DNA from: Aminobacter sp. AP02
Lineage (GTDB): Bacteria > Pseudomonadota > Alphaproteobacteria > Rhizobiales > Rhizobiaceae
Length of the DNA stretch: 64,000 nt
NCBI RefSeq assembly: GCF_003148805.1
Contig: NZ_QGGX01000004.1
Location: 1 to 64,000, forward strand
Reading direction: 5' to 3'
This document shows positions 62,882 to 64,000 of the stretch, piece after piece (the first letter of the stretch is position 1; the number at the start of each line of letters is the position of its first letter). The position numbers were made by a program, and so were the translations under genes. The notes beneath the pieces are model-generated. The model saw only the letters and a list, made by a program, of their open reading frames with translations, did no database searches and was not told where the DNA came from.

Positions 62882-63847
62882 TCAGTAACCGAGGCCCTTC
62901 TTCTCCTCGTAAACCTTCATGGGATCGTCGGCTTGCGTATAGAGCTTCGATTCCGTGATGATCTGCTTGGGGGGTACCGTGCCGTCCTTCTTGAACGCTT
63001 CGAGCGCATCAAAGGCCGGGCCTGCCATGTTCGGTGTCAATTCCACCGTCGCGTTGGCTTCCTTGTCCGCCATCGCCTTGAAAATATCAGGCACGGCATC
63101 AATCGACACGACCTTGATGTCAGTACCTGGTTTCAGGCCGGCTTCCTTGATCGCCTGGATGGCGCCGACAGCCATGTCGTCATTGTGAGCGTATAGGGCG
63201 CAAATGTTCTTGCCGCCGTTTTCGGCCTTCAAGAAGCCCTCCATGACTTCCTTGCCCTTGGCGCGGGTAAAGTCGCCGGTCTGGCTGCGGGTGATCTTGA
63301 TGTTCGAAGCGCCAGCAATGGCTTCTTCGAAGCCCTTCTTGCGGTTGATGGCAGGCGACGATCCCGTCGTACCTTGCAGTTCAACCACGTTGCAGTCCTT
63401 GCCAGCCACATCCTTGACAAGCCATTCGCCGGCGACCTTGCCTTCGAGGACCTGATCAGAGGCCACCATCGTCATGTAAAGATCGGGAGAGCCTTCGATG
63501 CCCCGGTCGAGAAGGATGACGGGAATTGACGCATCCTTGGCTTCCTGAAGCACGGTGTCCCACCCTGTCGCCACGACCGGCGCGACCATGATCGCGTCGA
63601 CGCCCTGCGCGATGAAGCCGCGAATGGCCTTGATCTGGTTTTCCTGCTTTTGCTGCGCATCAGCGAACTTCAGCGCAACCCCGCGCTTTTCGGCCTCTTG
63701 TTTCGTGACGCTGGTTTCGGCCGCGCGCCATCCGGATTCTGAACCGATCTGTGAAAAACCAACCGTAAGTCCAGCAGCGTGAACGGCGCCTCCCAGCGCC
63801 AATGCAGTGGCCGAACCTAGTAGCAGGGTCTTGAGAATTCTCGTCAT
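62882..63847 (-). CDS. ytfQ: Periplasmic sugar-binding protein (YtfQ type)
   Basis: This 321-residue periplasmic protein of the type I (ribose/galactose) class has a signal peptide (ILKTLLLGSATALALGGAVHA), then LTVGFSQIGSESGWRAAETSV, and the hinge and ligand-contact sequences DAIMVAPVVATGWD, ILLDRGIEG and YAHNDDMAVGAIQAI. These match YtfQ-like galactofuranose- or arabinose-binding proteins. ATG 63847 has a GGGAGGTG ribosome site. It is the first gene of the minus-strand sugar operon. Confidence 0.92.
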   Translation of the reverse strand: MTRILKTLLLGSATALALGGAVHAAGLTVGFSQIGSESGWRAAETSVTKQEAEKRGVALKFADAQQKQENQIKAIRGFIAQGVDAIMVAPVVATGWDTVLQEAKDASIPVILLDRGIEGSPDLYMTMVASDQVLEGKVAGEWLVKDVAGKDCNVVELQGTTGSSPAINRKKGFEEAIAGASNIKITRSQTGDFTRAKGKEVMEGFLKAENGGKNICALYAHNDDMAVGAIQAIKEAGLKPGTDIKVVSIDAVPDIFKAMADKEANATVELTPNMAGPAFDALEAFKKDGTVPPKQIITESKLYTQADDPMKVYEEKKGLGY

Positions 63848-63901
63848 TGACACCTCCCAGAAGACACAATCGCAGACCAACCCACGACTGACGCCATATA
63901 G

Positions 63902-63914
63902 TCATATAGTATGA
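63902..63914. promoter_or_regulatory. Candidate GntR operator TCATA-TAG-TATGA
   Basis: A perfect 5-bp inverted repeat with a 3-base spacer lies 55 bases before the ytfQ start. The CATATAG half is repeated directly at 63895-63901 and 63903-63909. The size and A/T character suit a FadR-subfamily GntR dimer, and such a regulator is encoded in the same operon. Confidence 0.5.
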
Positions 63915-64000
63915 TTTTTGGAAACGGAAGATGGGTAAGCAGGAATCGTCGCACGCAGCGGTTCGCAGCTCCTTTCTTGGCTTCCCTGGTCGCTGACCAG

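Overview
The window reads as chromosomal (or large-replicon) DNA from a high-GC alphaproteobacterium of the Hyphomicrobiales, most like Mesorhizobium, Aminobacter or other Phyllobacteriaceae. This rests on gene style and gene content (a nap/nirK/nor denitrification block, a form I CO dehydrogenase operon, many sugar and peptide ABC transporters); no rRNA or marker gene is present, so the placement is inference. I found no tRNA, insertion sequence or CRISPR array.

Layout. (1) 0.2-9.5 kb: a LysR regulator, a five-gene dipeptide/oligopeptide ABC transporter, a YtcJ-type amidohydrolase and a divergent D-amino-acid-type aminotransferase. (2) 9.8-27.5 kb: a compact respiratory denitrification island: napEFDABC, a DUF1858 protein, a Crp/Fnr regulator (NnrR type), pseudoazurin, NnrS, nirK-nirV, a hemerythrin-like protein with a tiny membrane protein, norEF, norCBQD and an oxygen-independent coproporphyrinogen oxidase. 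Five 14-bp FNR/NnrR-like sites built from TTGCG/CGCAA or TTGAT/ATCAA half sites precede most of these units. The encoded route is nitrate to nitrite to NO to N2O; no nos gene is in the window.

(3) 27.7-36.1 kb: the most unusual part. A YcaO gene overlaps a TfuA gene and is followed by a HETGH zinc-metalloprotease-like gene and a 209-residue, cysteine-free protein ending in six perfect YSGGKA repeats plus YGGNSD. This looks like an uncharacterised ribosomal-peptide (RiPP) cluster in which the repeat tail could be the modified substrate. A GNAT acetyltransferase and a large SARP-like/TPR regulator lie convergently, and two 103-residue paralogues of unknown function, with the same ribosome-site layout, bracket the cluster.

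(4) 36.8-41.8 kb: an RND efflux pair and a GAP-family membrane protein. (5) 42.1-50.5 kb: coxC-M-S-L-D-E-F, a form I (AYRCSFR) aerobic CO dehydrogenase operon led by an MHYT-LytTR membrane regulator. (6) 50.7-56.7 kb: a cobalamin riboswitch followed by a BtuB-like receptor, BtuF/C/D and an unassigned conserved protein, each coding junction overlapping. (7) 56.8-63.9 kb: a sugar ABC transporter of the YtfQ-YtfR-YtfT-YjfF type, in one overlapping operon with a GntR/FadR regulator and a sugar-acid (arabinonate-type) dehydratase, with a palindromic candidate operator in front. The operons fit an organism that switches between aerobic heterotrophy, use of CO as an electron donor and nitrate/nitrite/NO respiration.
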